Assembly (NCBI GenBank): GCA_947168515.1
Contig: CAMVMF010000032.1
Coordinates: 1-37,550, forward strand
DNA from: an uncultured Bacteroidales bacterium
Lineage (GTDB): Bacteria > Bacteroidota > Bacteroidia > Bacteroidales > P3
Reading direction: 5' to 3'
DNA: 37,550 nucleotides
Positions 36,053 through 37,550 of this stretch are shown here, in pieces. The notes beneath the pieces were generated by a model. It was not told the origin of the DNA. It did no database searches and was given only the letters and a program-made list of their open reading frames with translations. How positions within the stretch are numbered: position 1 is the stretch's first letter; each line of letters begins with the position of its first letter. The translations under genes and the position numbers were made by a program.

Positions 36053-37357
36053 CTATTCGTCGAAGGCGGCGTTTTCGACTATTGTCGAGTCGGTAATAGG
36101 GTAGGGGGTGACGGTGCCGCAGAGGGCCTCGTCGAATGGCTGCTGCAGCCGGATGTAGTTCTCGGTCCACCCCTGCATCATTTCGGCTCCGGGCAGGCCG
36201 TGTCGGGTGTGTTCCCATAACACCGTGTGGGTGGCGCCTTTCTGGCTTTCGATGAAGGCATGACGTTTGCGGGCCGAAAGTTGGTGCAACTCAAGGCTGC
36301 GGGCTTTGCGTATGGGGATGGGTATTTTCTCCGCCATTTTCAGTGCCAAGGTGTTGGGCCTGTCGGAATAGGGGAAGACGTGCAGGTAGGAGATGGGCAG
36401 GCTCTCCAGATATTGTTTGCTCTGGGCGAAAGTTTCTTCGTCTTCGCCGTTGAATCCCGTGATGACGTCGGCGGCGATGCATGCGTCGGGCATGACACGG
36501 CGGATGTGTTCGAGCCTGTTGGCATAGAGGGCGGTGTCGTAGCGGCGGTGCATCATCTTCAGCACTTTGTCCGAACCGGCCTGCAGGGGTATGTGGAAGT
36601 GCGGGAGGAAGGCTCGCGACTGCGCCACAAAGTCGATGATTTCGTCGGTGATGAGGTTGGGCTCGATGCTGGAGATGCGGTAGCGTAGGATGCCGTCGAT
36701 CTGGTCCAGCTCTTTCAGCAGGTCGATGAATTGCTCGCCGTGGTGTTGACCGAAAGTGCCGGTGTTGACCCCTGTCAGCACTACCTCGCGGGTGCCGGTG
36801 GCGGCTATCTCGCGGGCCATGGCCACGGTCTCGGCGATGGTGGCGCTGCGGCTGCGTCCGCGCGCAAAGGGGATAGCACAGTAACTGCAGAAGTAGTCGC
36901 AGCCGTCTTGTATTTTAAAGAAAGTTCGGGTGCGGTCGCCACCCGAGTAGCTGAGTTGGAAACTCTTGGGCTCGTCGGTATTGATGTAGAGGGGGGAGGG
37001 TGTGGACCCAGTCTGTTGCTGGCCGATGGCGGTGACTATCTCCAGCAGTTGGTGCTTTTGGTCGTTGCCCAATATGATGCTCACGCCCGGTATGGCGGCA
37101 ATCTGCTGGGCATCGTTTTGGGCAAAGCAGCCTATCACGGCCACGATGGCATCGGGATTCTGCGCTGTGGCTTGCCGGATGGCATTTCTGCATTTTTTTT
37201 CGGCCACAGAGGTAACCGTGCAGGTATTTATCACGTAAATGTCGGCCTTTTGGTGGTAGTCCACATTGTTAAAACCAGCCGCTGCGAATTTCTTTTGTAA
37301 GTTACTGGTCTCGGCAAAGTTGAGTTTGCATCCAAGGGTGTGGGTTGCGATATCCAT
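36053..37357 (-). CDS. mtaB: tRNA t6A37 methylthiotransferase MtaB
   Basis: The 434-residue protein has the MiaB/MtaB layout. The N-terminal cluster cysteines are Cys10 (THTLGCKLN), Cys46 (VINTCTVT) and Cys77 (AVIGCFAQ). The radical-SAM motif is CDYFCSYC with Cys153, Cys157 and Cys160, followed by IPFARGRSRS. TLGCKLNFAET and VTGFNGEDEETF assign it to the MtaB branch rather than MiaB or RimO. It adds the methylthio group that turns t6A into ms2t6A at position 37 of certain tRNAs. The C-terminal about 60 residues are a TRAM-like domain. It stands alone, divergent from a gene beginning near the right edge. Confidence 0.95.
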   Translation of the reverse strand: MDIATHTLGCKLNFAETSNLQKKFAAAGFNNVDYHQKADIYVINTCTVTSVAEKKCRNAIRQATAQNPDAIVAVIGCFAQNDAQQIAAIPGVSIILGNDQKHQLLEIVTAIGQQQTGSTPSPLYINTDEPKSFQLSYSGGDRTRTFFKIQDGCDYFCSYCAIPFARGRSRSATIAETVAMAREIAATGTREVVLTGVNTGTFGQHHGEQFIDLLKELDQIDGILRYRISSIEPNLITDEIIDFVAQSRAFLPHFHIPLQAGSDKVLKMMHRRYDTALYANRLEHIRRVMPDACIAADVITGFNGEDEETFAQSKQYLESLPISYLHVFPYSDRPNTLALKMAEKIPIPIRKARSLELHQLSARKRHAFIESQKGATHTVLWEHTRHGLPGAEMMQGWTENYIRLQQPFDEALCGTVTPYPITDSTIVENAAFDE

Positions 37358-37392
37358 TGCAGTTAATAAAAGTTAAAGTCGATGGTGGTTTG

Positions 37393-37422
37393 TTGCCAAT
37401 TCAAAAAATGTTAGTACTTTTG
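37393..37422 (+). promoter_or_regulatory. Promoter of the gene entering at the right edge
   Basis: TTG at 37393-37395 and TACTTTTG at 37415-37422 are 19 bases apart, a good Bacteroidota promoter. The leader that follows includes a ttaggt/acctaa hairpin (37474-37495) before a run of A. Confidence 0.6.
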
Positions 37423-37520
37423 CAACCGCATTTGAGAGGGTAATAGAGTTCATTTGAGCTTATAATCAAGTGCTTAGGTTTTTTGTTTTACCTAAAAAAA
37501 GGATTTTGTAATAGTGTTTA

Positions 37521-37550
37521 ATGGGAAAATGGGACATCGAGAGATGCCCC
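37521..37550 (+). CDS. Start of a truncated plus-strand gene
   Basis: An ATG at 37521 opens MGKWDIERCP with no stop before the window ends. It lies about 95 bases after the promoter at 37393-37422. Ten codons do not allow identification. The same bases could form a hairpin (gggacatc-gaga-gatgcccc, 37531-37550), so a structured leader is an alternative. Confidence 0.35.
   Translation, partial: MGKWDIERCP

Overview
The window looks like a chromosomal segment of a Bacteroidota member, most likely order Bacteroidales. Three things point there: promoters of the Bacteroidota type (TAnnTTTG at -7, with a TTG or TTTG about 20 bases upstream), genes preceded by A/T-rich leaders without clear Shine-Dalgarno sequences, and family content (Bacteroidota-type C69 dipeptidase, MtaB, a short RsmI-like methylase, glutaminyl-tRNA synthetase, many lipoproteins). 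No rRNA, tRNA, CRISPR array, integrase or transposase gene was found.

Layout. Positions 1-6062 (minus) hold the N-terminal 2,020 residues of a giant surface protein: signal peptide, parallel beta-helix, then about 28 tandem repeats of about 49 residues. It runs off the left edge. Two small membrane proteins of unknown function (6432-7103, 7515-8156) sit among dispersed repeats: two copies of a triple-hairpin element, heptamer-like low-complexity arrays and a 170-bp MITE-like element. From 9005 to 16901 (all minus) lies a housekeeping run: glnS, pheT, an unknown 138-residue protein, an RluB-type pseudouridine synthase, an RsmI-like methylase and a Cys/Met-metabolism PLP enzyme. A LEA-like lipoprotein (17484-18149, plus) converges on a C69 dipeptidase, with one strong terminator hairpin between them.

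The most interesting block is 25396 down to 18308 (minus): a coiled-coil lipoprotein, a MurL-type epimerase, a MurD-family ligase (probable MurD2), an M20 amidohydrolase and the C69 dipeptidase. MurL plus MurD2 is the alternative route that puts D-glutamate into peptidoglycan by ligating L-Glu to UDP-MurNAc-L-Ala and then epimerising it, so free D-Glu is not needed. Divergent from this block are an outer-membrane beta-barrel protein and an S41-type protease lipoprotein.

Positions 27966-30623 encode a PPDK-like protein that keeps the ATP-grasp part and the phosphohistidine domain but has no recognisable PEP/pyruvate-binding barrel. After more repeats come a PAP2 phosphatase (plus) and a three-gene minus operon: an amidophosphoribosyltransferase paralogue lacking the catalytic N-terminal Cys, a secreted helical-repeat protein of 582 residues, and elbB. 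mtaB (minus) and the promoter and first codons of a plus-strand gene close the window.

All calls come from reading motifs and composition by eye; no database search was run.
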